Positions 1 to 5,178 of a stretch of DNA of 5,178 nucleotides are shown here, in pieces (the stretch's first letter is position 1; each line of letters opens with the position of its first letter). The position numbers were made by a program, and so were the translations under genes. The notes under the pieces are model-generated. The model worked only from the letters and a program-made list of their open reading frames with translations. It did not search any database and was not told the origin of the DNA. The stretch is from NCBI GenBank assembly GCA_903958285.1, contig CAJBSR010000273.1, positions 1 to 5,178 of the forward strand, written 5' to 3'. Origin of the DNA: an uncultured Sphingomonadales bacterium. GTDB lineage: Bacteria; Pseudomonadota; Alphaproteobacteria; Sphingomonadales; Sphingomonadaceae.

Positions 1-148
1 CAGCGCGCTCGCCGAAGTGACGCAGAAGACAGCGGAAGACGTCCGCAAGCGCCCTGCCGCACATCCCGACATCATCCAGACGTCGAGTGAAAAGGGCATG
101 GGCCTGCCTGAATTGCGCGCTGCCGTGCTTGAGGCGATCAACACCTAG
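1..148 (+). CDS. engB: EngB (YihA/YsxC) ribosome-assembly GTPase, 3' end only
   Basis: This is the last 48 codons of a gene that enters from the left edge, read in the frame starting at base 2 and ending at a TAG (146-148). The visible protein has the tail typical of EngB proteins from alphaproteobacteria: an Ala- and Lys-rich helix, then ...[19 protein letters not shown]..., ending AVLEAINT. The TSSEKG(x)G piece is the SSxxxxG (G5) region that closes the GTP-binding fold, followed by the C-terminal helix. EngB is a small cytoplasmic GTPase (about 200-220 residues) needed for late assembly of the large ribosomal subunit. The P-loop, switch regions and NKxD motif lie outside the window, so the call rests on the tail alone. 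In alphaproteobacteria engB commonly sits behind yidC and before argB; here a GST gene follows after 54 bases. An unrelated small GTPase is the main alternative. Confidence 0.82.
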   Translation, partial: SALAEVTQKTAEDVRKRPAAHPDIIQTSSEKGMGLPELRAAVLEAINT

Positions 149-202
149 CTGCCTGCCGCTTCCTGCTCGACTTTGCAGCCATGCATTGGTTATGACGCCG
201 CC

Positions 203-868
203 ATGCTCAAGCTCTTCATCGGTAACAAAACCTATTCCAGTTGGTCGCTCCGCGGCTGGCTCGCGGCCAAGCAGTCGGGACTTCCTTTCGAGGAAATCGT
301 CGTCCCGCTCTATGATGCGGACTGGGACCAGCGACGGGACAGCGAGGATTTCGCGCCGTCCTCCGGCAAGGTGCCCATCCTCTGGGATGGCGATATTGTC
401 GTATGGGACAGTTTTGCCATTCTTGAATTTCTGAACGAGCGATCGGGCGGCACCAAGTTCTGGCCAAAGGATGAGGCGGCCCGAGCTATGGCGCGGTCCA
501 TGTCAGCCGAGATGCATTCAAGCTTCATGGCCCTGCGTCGCCTGCATTGCATGAACACACGACGGGTCTATCCCGCAGCGCCGCTGGATCCAGACGTCGC
601 AAAGGACGTTGCCCGCCTGATGGACATCTGGGCGCAGGCCCGCGCGCGGTTTGGCGGTGAAGGCGATTTCCTGTTCGGGGACTTTGGGGCAGCCGACATC
701 ATGTTTGCACCCGTCGTGACCCGCCTTGTCACCTATTCCATCCCTGTCGCCCGCTTCGCAGAGGCCTATATGGATGCCGTCCTCAACCATTCCTTCATGC
801 AGGACTGGCTTGCTGCGGCACAGGAAGAGGAATGGGTCATTGATCGGTTTGAAAAGCCTGCCCTTTAG
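203..868 (+). CDS. Glutathione S-transferase family protein
   Basis: A 221-residue protein with the standard cytosolic GST layout, of normal length for the family. The N-terminal thioredoxin-like domain (about residues 1-82) opens with MLKLFIGNKTYSSWSLRGWL. The Ser cluster at 12-15 sits where zeta-like GSTs carry the serine that activates glutathione. The cis-proline is in GKVPIL (P58), and W-D-S (D69-S70) matches the E/D-S pair that holds the gamma-glutamyl end of glutathione. The C-terminal helical domain (about 90-215) contains GDFGAADIMFAP, with the conserved buried Asp at D165. Substrate cannot be told from sequence; detoxification by glutathione conjugation or an isomerase-like role are both possible. 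The start at 203 is chosen because family members begin close to this point; an in-frame ATG at 173 would add ten residues unlike the family. Neither has a strong SD. It lies 54 bases after engB on the same strand and may share its transcript. Confidence 0.9.
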   Translation: MLKLFIGNKTYSSWSLRGWLAAKQSGLPFEEIVVPLYDADWDQRRDSEDFAPSSGKVPILWDGDIVVWDSFAILEFLNERSGGTKFWPKDEAARAMARSMSAEMHSSFMALRRLHCMNTRRVYPAAPLDPDVAKDVARLMDIWAQARARFGGEGDFLFGDFGAADIMFAPVVTRLVTYSIPVARFAEAYMDAVLNHSFMQDWLAAAQEEEWVIDRFEKPAL

Positions 869-883
869 GTCAACGCCGCCGTC

Positions 884-1351
884 TTAAGGCAATCGCGTCG
901 TATCATAGGGCGTGCCATCCTTGTGCTGATACCCGTCCGGCGTGAACAGCATGTCGATGTCGGAATAGCCGCCCCCTGTATCGCGCGCCTTGCCGCCGCC
1001 CAGCGCGACGAAAATGCAAAGCTCCTCCGTTTCGTTGATGAGGTGATGGCCGTTGGTCGATCCTTTAGGCCAGACGGCAATATCCCCTGCCCGCAATGTC
1101 TGACGCCCCTCATCTTCCACAAGTGTCGCCTCGCCGGAGATCATGACCACCATCTCATCCTCGCCATTGTGCCAGTGGCGCTGGGACGACCATGCGCCGG
1201 GTTTCAGCACGACATGGCTGGCCGCAAAGTCCACTAGGCCTGCAACAGGGGCCAGACGACGATACCAACGCCCCTGCACAGGCGCATCATAGGGCGGAGG
1301 ATATCCGGTCGCATTGGTCTGCGGGATGGCGTCCAGATCCAGCTTGGGCAC
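884..1351 (-). CDS. Single-domain cupin protein
   Basis: A small soluble protein of 155 residues with one cupin barrel. Cupin motif 1 is RHWHNGEDEMVVMISGE (metal ligands H59, H61, E66). Motif 2 is GDIAVWPKGSTNGHHLIN (fourth ligand probably H102), so the metal-binding set is complete. The N-terminus PKLDLDAIPQTNATGYPPPY and the tail with YSDIDMLF are typical of a conserved proteobacterial cupin group without an assigned reaction; an enzyme, isomerase or sugar/metabolite-binding role cannot be separated. The start is taken as GTG at 1351 because a strong AAAAGGAG lies six bases upstream. That SD leaves no spacing for the ATG at 1357, and the GTG start gives the N-terminus MPKLDLD expected of the group. 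The gene converges on the GST gene (15 bases between stops, no hairpin terminator seen) and diverges from dapE. Confidence 0.88.
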   Translation of the reverse strand: MPKLDLDAIPQTNATGYPPPYDAPVQGRWYRRLAPVAGLVDFAASHVVLKPGAWSSQRHWHNGEDEMVVMISGEATLVEDEGRQTLRAGDIAVWPKGSTNGHHLINETEELCIFVALGGGKARDTGGGYSDIDMLFTPDGYQHKDGTPYDTTRLP

Positions 1352-1357
1352 AGGCAT

Positions 1358-1365
1358 CTCCTTTT
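1358..1365 (-). promoter_or_regulatory. Shine-Dalgarno site that fixes the cupin start
   Basis: Read on the minus strand this is AAAAGGAG, directly followed by ATGCCT and then GTG at 1351. Spacing is six bases to the GTG but zero to the ATG at 1357. The site therefore favours the GTG as the true start over two upstream in-frame ATGs (1357 and 1369). Confidence 0.7.
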
Positions 1366-1391
1366 GCATTCGGCCACATCCGAGGCTAGGC

Positions 1392-1396
1392 GGAGG
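1392..1396 (+). promoter_or_regulatory. Possible Shine-Dalgarno of dapE (close spacing)
   Basis: GGAGG lies only two bases before the GTG start at 1399, tighter than usual. An in-frame TAG at 1387-1389 rules out any start upstream of it. The next in-frame ATG (1423) has no SD and would remove conserved N-terminal residues, so the GTG is still preferred. Confidence 0.4.
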
Positions 1397-1398
1397 CG

Positions 1399-2520
1399 GT
1401 GATAGACGCAATCGACCTTGCCATGCGGCTCATGGCCGCGCCTTCGGTAACGCCCGCCCGCGGCGAGGTGTTTGACGTGCTGGAAGCGGCGCTGCGACCC
1501 CTAGGCTTTGAGGTTGACCGCTTTGTGTGCGGCGAAGCGCCTAACGGCCCGGTGGAAAACCTGTTCGCCACACGCGCCGGCGCAGGCGCCAACGATAAGC
1601 CCCATTTTGCCTTTGCCGGGCATCTGGACGTCGTGCCGCCCGGTGAGGGTTGGCAGAGTGATCCTTTTGCTCCCGAAGTGCGCGGAGACCTGCTCTATGG
1701 TCGCGGGGCTGTGGACATGAAGGCGAGTATCGCCGCCTTTGTGGCGGCCATTCCTGCCAACCATCCCGGCCGGATCAGCCTGATCATCACCGGCGATGAG
1801 GAAGGCCCTGCCGTCTTTGGCACTGTTGCGCTCATCGACCATATGAAACAGCGCGGGCTAATCCCCGATCTGTGCCTGGTTGGAGAACCGACATCTTCAA
1901 ACCGGCTGGGCGATATGATGAAGATCGGACGGCGTGGCTCAGTCAACATCTGGATCACCGTGCCCGGTACCCAAGGCCATGTCGCCTACCCGCATCTGGC
2001 CGACAACCCGATCACCAAGCTCGTGCGCATGCTCGGGCAAATTGACGGTATCGTGCTGGATGAAGGGACGGATTGGTTTCAGGCTTCCAATATCGAGATT
2101 ACCGAGCTCGAAGTGGGCAACAAGGCGACCAACGTCATTCCCGCCGCTGCCAAGGCCCGCCTGTCCATCCGCTTCAATGACCTGCACAGCGGGGAGAGCC
2201 TAAGCGCGATGATCCGCGCCATTGTCCATGATGTGGAGCCGGCAGCCGTCGTCGATGCGCGCATTTCCGGCGAAGCGTTCCTGACGCCACCCGGAGCGTT
2301 CAGCGACTTGATCGGTGCCGCTATAAGCGAGGTCACAGGGCTTGAGGCTGATCGCTCCACGACCGGCGGAACGTCTGACGCGCGCTTTCTCAGCAAGCTG
2401 TGCCCGGTGGTGGAATTCGGCCTTTGCAACGCTACGATGCATAAACTCGACGAGGCGGTGGCGCTCGACGATGTTCAGGCGCTCGTCAAAATCTACAAAG
2501 GTGTGCTGGCCCGGATTTAG
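1399..2520 (+). CDS. dapE: Succinyl-diaminopimelate desuccinylase
   Basis: DapE is a cytoplasmic di-zinc amidohydrolase of the M20 family. It cleaves N-succinyl-LL-2,6-diaminopimelate to LL-diaminopimelate and succinate in the succinylase route to meso-diaminopimelate and lysine. The 373-residue protein matches the usual length (about 375). All hallmarks are present: AGHLDVVP (zinc ligand H75, with D77), GRGAVDMK (bridging D106), TGDEEGPA (general base E134, ligand E135), GEPTSS (ligand E163) and MHKLDE (ligand H348). The lid/dimerisation domain (about 180-290) contains GTQGHVAYPH with H194 and ends near NVIP. The TGGTSDARF motif (322-330) is DapE-typical and argues against ArgE or carboxypeptidase G2. 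Start is GTG, forced by an upstream in-frame stop and supported by the N-terminal alignment. No other dap gene is visible beside it. Its stop overlaps by four bases the stop of the opposing GGDEF-EAL gene. Confidence 0.95.
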   Translation: MIDAIDLAMRLMAAPSVTPARGEVFDVLEAALRPLGFEVDRFVCGEAPNGPVENLFATRAGAGANDKPHFAFAGHLDVVPPGEGWQSDPFAPEVRGDLLYGRGAVDMKASIAAFVAAIPANHPGRISLIITGDEEGPAVFGTVALIDHMKQRGLIPDLCLVGEPTSSNRLGDMMKIGRRGSVNIWITVPGTQGHVAYPHLADNPITKLVRMLGQIDGIVLDEGTDWFQASNIEITELEVGNKATNVIPAAAKARLSIRFNDLHSGESLSAMIRAIVHDVEPAAVVDARISGEAFLTPPGAFSDLIGAAISEVTGLEADRSTTGGTSDARFLSKLCPVVEFGLCNATMHKLDEAVALDDVQALVKIYKGVLARI

Positions 2521-4193
2521 GCCTTGCGGCGTGCGGGTGGCGCTTCTGCCGGAACCATGAAATTGCGGAGGGCTGCTTCTGAGCCCGGGCGGGCGATCGC
2601 ATAGCCTTGCGCTGCCTTGCAGCCCATCACCCGCAGCATATCAAACTGATCCTGTGTCTCTACGCCTTCGGCCACCGTCTCTTTGCCGAGGGAGTTCAGC
2701 ACAGTCACCGACGACTGAAGGATAGCGCGCGATTCATTGCAGTGCGTGATGTCCGCAATCATCGTCCGGTCAATCTTCACACGGTCAACAGGGAGCAGCC
2801 GCAAGCGCCGCAGATCAATGGGCGCGCTGCCAAAATTGTCGACGGAGATTGTTGCCCCCGCCTCGCGCAGCGCCTGCACTTCGGCAAAGACGCTATCGCC
2901 GGTCGTATAGGCCAGTCGGTCTGAAATCTCGATTTCCAGCATCTCAATCGGCGCTTCGTGCCGGGCCAAAGCCTCAGTCGCCCGCTCATACAGGCTACCG
3001 CGTTCAAACTGACGCTTCGACATGTTGATCGCGAGGCGCTGGCGAAAGCCGCTGCGATACCAACGGCCAATGACGGCAGCCGCCTGTGCCAATGTCCAAT
3101 CGGACAACTCCGCCATCAGGCCAATTTCTTCCGCGACGCGAATAAACTGATTCGGTGTTCGGGTGCCATCAATCGGGTGGTGCCAGCGCAGCAGAGCTTC
3201 GGCCGCAACCGCATTGCGGTCCCCCAGCAGGACTTGAGGCTGGAACTCAAAGCCGAACTGGTTGAGCCTGAGGGCGTCGCGCAGGTCGGCGTCCAGCTTC
3301 ATCCGCGAAGCGAGGTTCGCCGCCAAGGCGTCGTTGTAGAACTGAACCTGACCTTTCCCGTTCTCCTTGGAATGATACATGGCAACGTCTGCTGCCCGCA
3401 TGAGTTCGGTAAGCGAACGCCCGTGATTTGGGCGCAAAGCGATCCCAATTGACGCTCCGACACGAACCGACTGCCCACACAACGAAAAGGGTTCGTTCAG
3501 CGCCCGCAGGATGACGGCGCCCGTTTCGCGCACCTTTGCCTCAGCCTGAACGCCTGGCACGAAAACGGTAAACTCGTCTCCCGCAAGTCGGCCGAGAACC
3601 GGCGGATGACCAGCATTGCCCGACGAGGGGAAGATGGCACGGAGGCGGTTGGCGATCATGATGAGAAGTTGATCACCGGCCGCATGACCCAATGAGTCAT
3701 TCACGCCTTTGAAGTTGTCGAGATCGATAAAGAAGAGCGCATCCAGCCTTTCAGAGGGTGCCACTGCGAGCAGAGCTTCTGTTTCGTTTCGAAAGTGCAT
3801 ACGGTTGGCAAGTGCGGTGACCGGGTCAAACAGCGCCATGCTGTTCACCTGTTCCATATTCGTGCGGACCTGCAAGAACAGATCGCCCAATGACTGGGAT
3901 AGGTCGGGCATGGTCGCTTCGATATGGTGAGGGACAGGAGATTCGAGGTCACCCGCAGCCGCTTCGCCTAGCCGTCGAACGGCAGAATCGATGGACGTGG
4001 AAACAACGGCAATTAGTCGATCTGCAGCACCCCAAGCCAAGACACCACAAGCAAGTGCAATAATGAGGGGATTGCTAAAAGACCAAACATCCTGAAAATC
4101 AGTAAGCTCTGAAAAGCTCGCCAAAAGGAATGCAACAGCACCGATGCTGAAGGCAAATCCAAATGCGTGAATTTTCAAGGCGTTGCCTTGCAT
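2517..4193 (-). CDS. Membrane-anchored GGDEF-EAL cyclic di-GMP protein
   Basis: A 558-residue protein of cyclic di-GMP turnover. Order: two hydrophobic segments (about 6-27 and 42-65) joined by a loop of some 15 residues; a HAMP-like linker with GEAAAGDLESPVP (about 66-118); a GGDEF domain (about 119-285); an EAL domain (about 302-548); a short basic tail. The GGDEF domain keeps FFIDLDNFKGVND and LGHAAGD, and its signature reads AGDEF (204-208). The RxxD inhibitory site position holds GHPP (195-198). The EAL domain keeps the Glu of EALLRW (E332), N390, E422, D452, the Lys of KID (K473), E509 and Q529. It carries DNFG for DDFG (N453), lacks the GYSS of loop 6, and has ISD for ITE (D425). A diguanylate cyclase with weak or no phosphodiesterase activity, or a c-di-GMP sensor, are inferences. 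ATG at 4193 is preferred to TTG at 4214 because GAGGGGG lies eight bases before the ATG. Confidence 0.93.
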   Translation of the reverse strand: MQGNALKIHAFGFAFSIGAVAFLLASFSELTDFQDVWSFSNPLIIALACGVLAWGAADRLIAVVSTSIDSAVRRLGEAAAGDLESPVPHHIEATMPDLSQSLGDLFLQVRTNMEQVNSMALFDPVTALANRMHFRNETEALLAVAPSERLDALFFIDLDNFKGVNDSLGHAAGDQLLIMIANRLRAIFPSSGNAGHPPVLGRLAGDEFTVFVPGVQAEAKVRETGAVILRALNEPFSLCGQSVRVGASIGIALRPNHGRSLTELMRAADVAMYHSKENGKGQVQFYNDALAANLASRMKLDADLRDALRLNQFGFEFQPQVLLGDRNAVAAEALLRWHHPIDGTRTPNQFIRVAEEIGLMAELSDWTLAQAAAVIGRWYRSGFRQRLAINMSKRQFERGSLYERATEALARHEAPIEMLEIEISDRLAYTTGDSVFAEVQALREAGATISVDNFGSAPIDLRRLRLLPVDRVKIDRTMIADITHCNESRAILQSSVTVLNSLGKETVAEGVETQDQFDMLRVMGCKAAQGYAIARPGSEAALRNFMVPAEAPPARRKA

Positions 4194-4201
4194 CGTTAAA
4201 A

Positions 4202-4208
4202 CCCCCTC
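4202..4208 (-). promoter_or_regulatory. Shine-Dalgarno site of the GGDEF-EAL gene
   Basis: On the minus strand this reads GAGGGGG, eight bases upstream of the ATG at 4193. It lies inside the seven-codon extension that a TTG start at 4214 would create, so it supports the shorter form. Confidence 0.6.
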
Positions 4209-4237
4209 AGCCAAGTACCGGGCTGGTCAGAACTTTC

Positions 4238-4289
4238 CCCATCCGGCTTTATCTCCGAAAGGAATTAATAATTGACTTAATCGGATGGG
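4238..4289. repeat. 8-bp perfect inverted repeat in the intergenic region
   Basis: CCCATCCG at 4238-4245 is matched in inverted orientation by CGGATGGG at 4282-4289, with a 36-base AT-rich centre. The motif TTTATC also occurs as a direct repeat at 4248-4253 and 4291-4296. The loop is too long for an ordinary terminator hairpin; two half-sites for a regulator flanking a promoter core would fit better, but chance cannot be excluded for eight bases. Confidence 0.45.
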
Positions 4290-4302
4290 TTTTATCGGCG
4301 GC

Positions 4303-4860
4303 TCAGCGGGGTTTTCTCAAAACCAGATAAAGCGCGCCCGCGCCACCGTGGCGGGGGTGCGCGTTCCGGATGGCGGCGATCCGGTCGGCATAGGAGGATG
4401 CGGCAAGCCAATCGGTGATGGAGGCTCGGATGACGCCTCTGCTCGTTGGCGGTAGACGGGGATTGTCCAAAGCGGCCTTGCCCGTGACCAGCAAGATAAC
4501 ACGATCGCCCCGACGGATGGCGGCATCCAACCCCCGGTTCAATCGCGCATGCGCACTGGCCAGAGTTTCACCATGGAGATCAATGCTCACGTCCGGCCGA
4601 AGATCGCCCTTCAGGATGCGCTTGTCCCAACTGCCATCCAGCGTATCTTGCGCTGGGGCCTTGCTGAGCGGAAGGCTGCCGATGCGACGGCCTTCCAAAA
4701 CCTGACGTCGGACAGGTTTCTTTGGGAGGGGGAATGCCGCCTCCATGGTCTGAGGCAGTTCGTCAGCGGCCACCGGCGCGCGGCCCGGAAACGGACGCGC
4801 GCTGCGGGCAACACGCGCCCAGATGGCCTGCTCTTCAGCGCTGAGGCGGCGTCCCCGCAA
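4303..4860 (-). CDS. Smr-domain (MutS2 C-terminal-like) protein
   Basis: A 185-residue protein with a variable, Pro/Arg-rich N-terminal half (about 1-85) and a C-terminal Smr domain (about 92-182). The Smr domain shows the DLHG motif (94-97), the helix ASAHARLNRGLDAAIRRG, the LLVTGKA strand-turn that replaces the HGxG of other Smr proteins, RGVIR (141-145) and the closing HPRHGGAGALYLVLR. Smr domains are nicking endonuclease or RNA/DNA-binding modules; stand-alone proteobacterial members of this kind have no settled role, so a nuclease function is only possible. The start is TTG: an in-frame TAA lies six codons upstream, no other start codon falls between, and GGAGG sits six bases before the TTG. 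It overlaps the end of mltA by 26 bases in another frame, so it is probably made from the mltA transcript. Confidence 0.9.
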   Translation of the reverse strand: MRGRRLSAEEQAIWARVARSARPFPGRAPVAADELPQTMEAAFPLPKKPVRRQVLEGRRIGSLPLSKAPAQDTLDGSWDKRILKGDLRPDVSIDLHGETLASAHARLNRGLDAAIRRGDRVILLVTGKAALDNPRLPPTSRGVIRASITDWLAASSYADRIAAIRNAHPRHGGAGALYLVLRKPR

Positions 4861-5178
4861 CGGGTGCCTCCGCTTTTAGTCGGGCCAAAACGCCTTTCGG
4901 AAGGAGCAAGAAGGCAGATCCCCTGCCAGACATCCCGCCGGCAATCGTCCGGGCCTCGCTCCCCGCTCCCCAAAAGGTATCGAACCGGTTAGAGCCTTTG
5001 ATTGCGCCGCCTGTATCCTGCGCCACCCAAAGCCCATTGGCTTCCGCCCGATCCGTAGACAGGAGAACAGGCGCCCCGAGTGGCACGAACATGGGGTCGG
5101 CTGCGACTGTGCCCCTAGGTGTAACAGGCAACCCAAGCGCGCCAAGCGGCCCTGCCCCTGTGAGTTCCTTGAAGAAGA
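4835..5178 (-). CDS. mltA: Membrane-bound lytic murein transglycosylase A, 3' end
   Basis: The last 113 residues of a protein that runs in from the right edge. MltA cleaves the MurNAc-GlcNAc bond of peptidoglycan, leaving 1,6-anhydro-MurNAc ends, and normally acts in the periplasm at the outer membrane. The visible part is the C-terminal 3D (double-psi beta-barrel) domain. It starts with FFKELTGAGPLGALGLPVTP and continues with the three conserved aspartates that name the domain: VAADP (27), AQDTGGAIKG (54) and RFDTFWG (66), one of which serves as catalytic acid in the family. It ends with FLLLPKG and a short tail to TGA at 4835-4837. The signal peptide, any lipobox and the MltA-specific insert domain are beyond the edge. 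RlpA or YabE-type 3D proteins are less likely because of the FFKEL...PVTP and FWG context. It is upstream of, and overlaps, the Smr gene. Confidence 0.92.
   Translation of the reverse strand, partial: FFKELTGAGPLGALGLPVTPRGTVAADPMFVPLGAPVLLSTDRAEANGLWVAQDTGGAIKGSNRFDTFWGAGSEARTIAGGMSGRGSAFLLLPKGVLARLKAEAPVAGTPPQR
4867..4871 (-). promoter_or_regulatory. Shine-Dalgarno site supporting the TTG start of the Smr gene
   Basis: GGAGG on the minus strand, six bases before the TTG at 4860 and inside the mltA coding sequence. It makes the rare start credible and implies re-initiation or coupling by ribosomes finishing mltA. Confidence 0.7.

Larger units (their letters stand above)
1352..1398. promoter_or_regulatory. 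Short divergent spacer between cupin gene and dapE
   Basis: Only 47 bases separate the two divergent start codons, and both SD sequences occupy part of it. There is not enough room for two complete promoters with leaders, so each promoter must reach into the opposite gene or the two must overlap. I see no convincing -35/-10 pair on either strand. The limits are set by the two chosen starts. Confidence 0.45.
4194..4302 (-). promoter_or_regulatory. Intergenic region likely to hold the GGDEF-EAL promoter
   Basis: This 109-base gap is the longest non-coding stretch in the window. It is AT-rich in its middle (GAATTAATAATTGACTTAAT at 4262-4281) and separates the Smr gene from the next minus-strand gene, which suggests an independent promoter. 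I could not fix a convincing -35/-10 pair; a TATTAA-like -10 in the AT-rich core is possible but its -35 would be poor. No stem followed by a T-run is seen after the Smr stop. Confidence 0.4.

Noticed and set aside
173..202. ATG at 173 as the GST start
   Set aside because: It adds ten residues absent from the family N-terminus and has no better SD than the ATG at 203.
87..434. Open frame of 115 codons on the plus strand across the engB tail and the GST start
   Set aside because: It runs out of frame through two recognisable genes, is Ser/Arg/Pro-rich as expected for a shadow frame in GC-rich DNA, and resembles no family.
869..883. Possible terminator between the convergent GST and cupin genes
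   Set aside because: Only 15 bases, with no stem-loop and no T-run.
2958..3452. Plus-strand open frame of 164 codons antisense to the GGDEF-EAL gene
   Set aside because: The opposite strand encodes conserved GGDEF and EAL motifs throughout; the antisense frame shows no domain and no SD.
4194..4214. TTG at 4214 as the start of the GGDEF-EAL protein
   Set aside because: The good SD lies downstream of it and correctly placed for the ATG at 4193.
4272..4300. TTGACT on the plus strand as a -35 box
   Set aside because: No -10 at suitable spacing and no plus-strand gene follows; both flanking genes are on the minus strand.
4549..4992. Plus-strand open frame of 147 codons across the Smr gene and mltA
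   Set aside because: It is antisense to two well-supported overlapping genes; composition is Arg-rich shadow-like and there is no recognisable motif.
1..5178. Search for CRISPR array, tRNA/rRNA, transposase, phage or toxin-antitoxin genes
   Set aside because: No spaced repeats, RNA-gene motifs, terminal inverted repeats or mobile-element proteins were seen on either strand.

Overview
The window looks like ordinary chromosomal DNA from an alphaproteobacterium, most likely a sphingomonad (Sphingomonadales). The reasons are the high GC content, the alphaproteobacterial style of the EngB tail and DapE, the MltA-Smr pair, and the free use of GTG and TTG starts behind good Shine-Dalgarno (SD) sequences. 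This placement is inferred from protein character and gene neighbourhood, not from a search. Genes fill almost all of the window. No intergenic stretch is longer than about 110 bases, and I see no RNA gene, insertion sequence, CRISPR array or phage gene.

Left part, 1-2520. The 3' end of engB (a ribosome-assembly GTPase) is followed on the same strand by a glutathione S-transferase family gene. A small cupin gene lies on the opposite strand. It converges on the GST gene and diverges from dapE, which encodes succinyl-diaminopimelate desuccinylase of the lysine/meso-diaminopimelate pathway. The cupin and dapE starts are only 47 bases apart, and both are read here as GTG.

Right part, 2517-5178, all on the minus strand. 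The first gene to be read is mltA (membrane-bound lytic murein transglycosylase A), cut by the window edge. It overlaps by 26 bases the TTG start of a Smr-domain protein gene, so those two are very likely co-transcribed and translationally coupled. After a 109-base gap comes a gene for a membrane-anchored GGDEF-EAL protein of cyclic di-GMP signalling. Its stop codon overlaps the dapE stop codon by four bases, tail to tail.

How the genes relate. dapE and mltA both bear on the cell wall: one supplies meso-diaminopimelate and the other cleaves peptidoglycan. No single pathway unites the window. The point most worth following is the GGDEF-EAL protein. Its GGDEF domain reads AGDEF with an otherwise intact catalytic set and no RxxD inhibitory site. 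Its EAL domain keeps most metal and substrate ligands but has DNFG in place of DDFG, a rewritten loop 6 and ISD in place of ITE. That suggests an enzyme tilted toward synthesis or a c-di-GMP-responsive regulator, not a typical phosphodiesterase. I found no convincing sign of a wholly undescribed multi-gene system.
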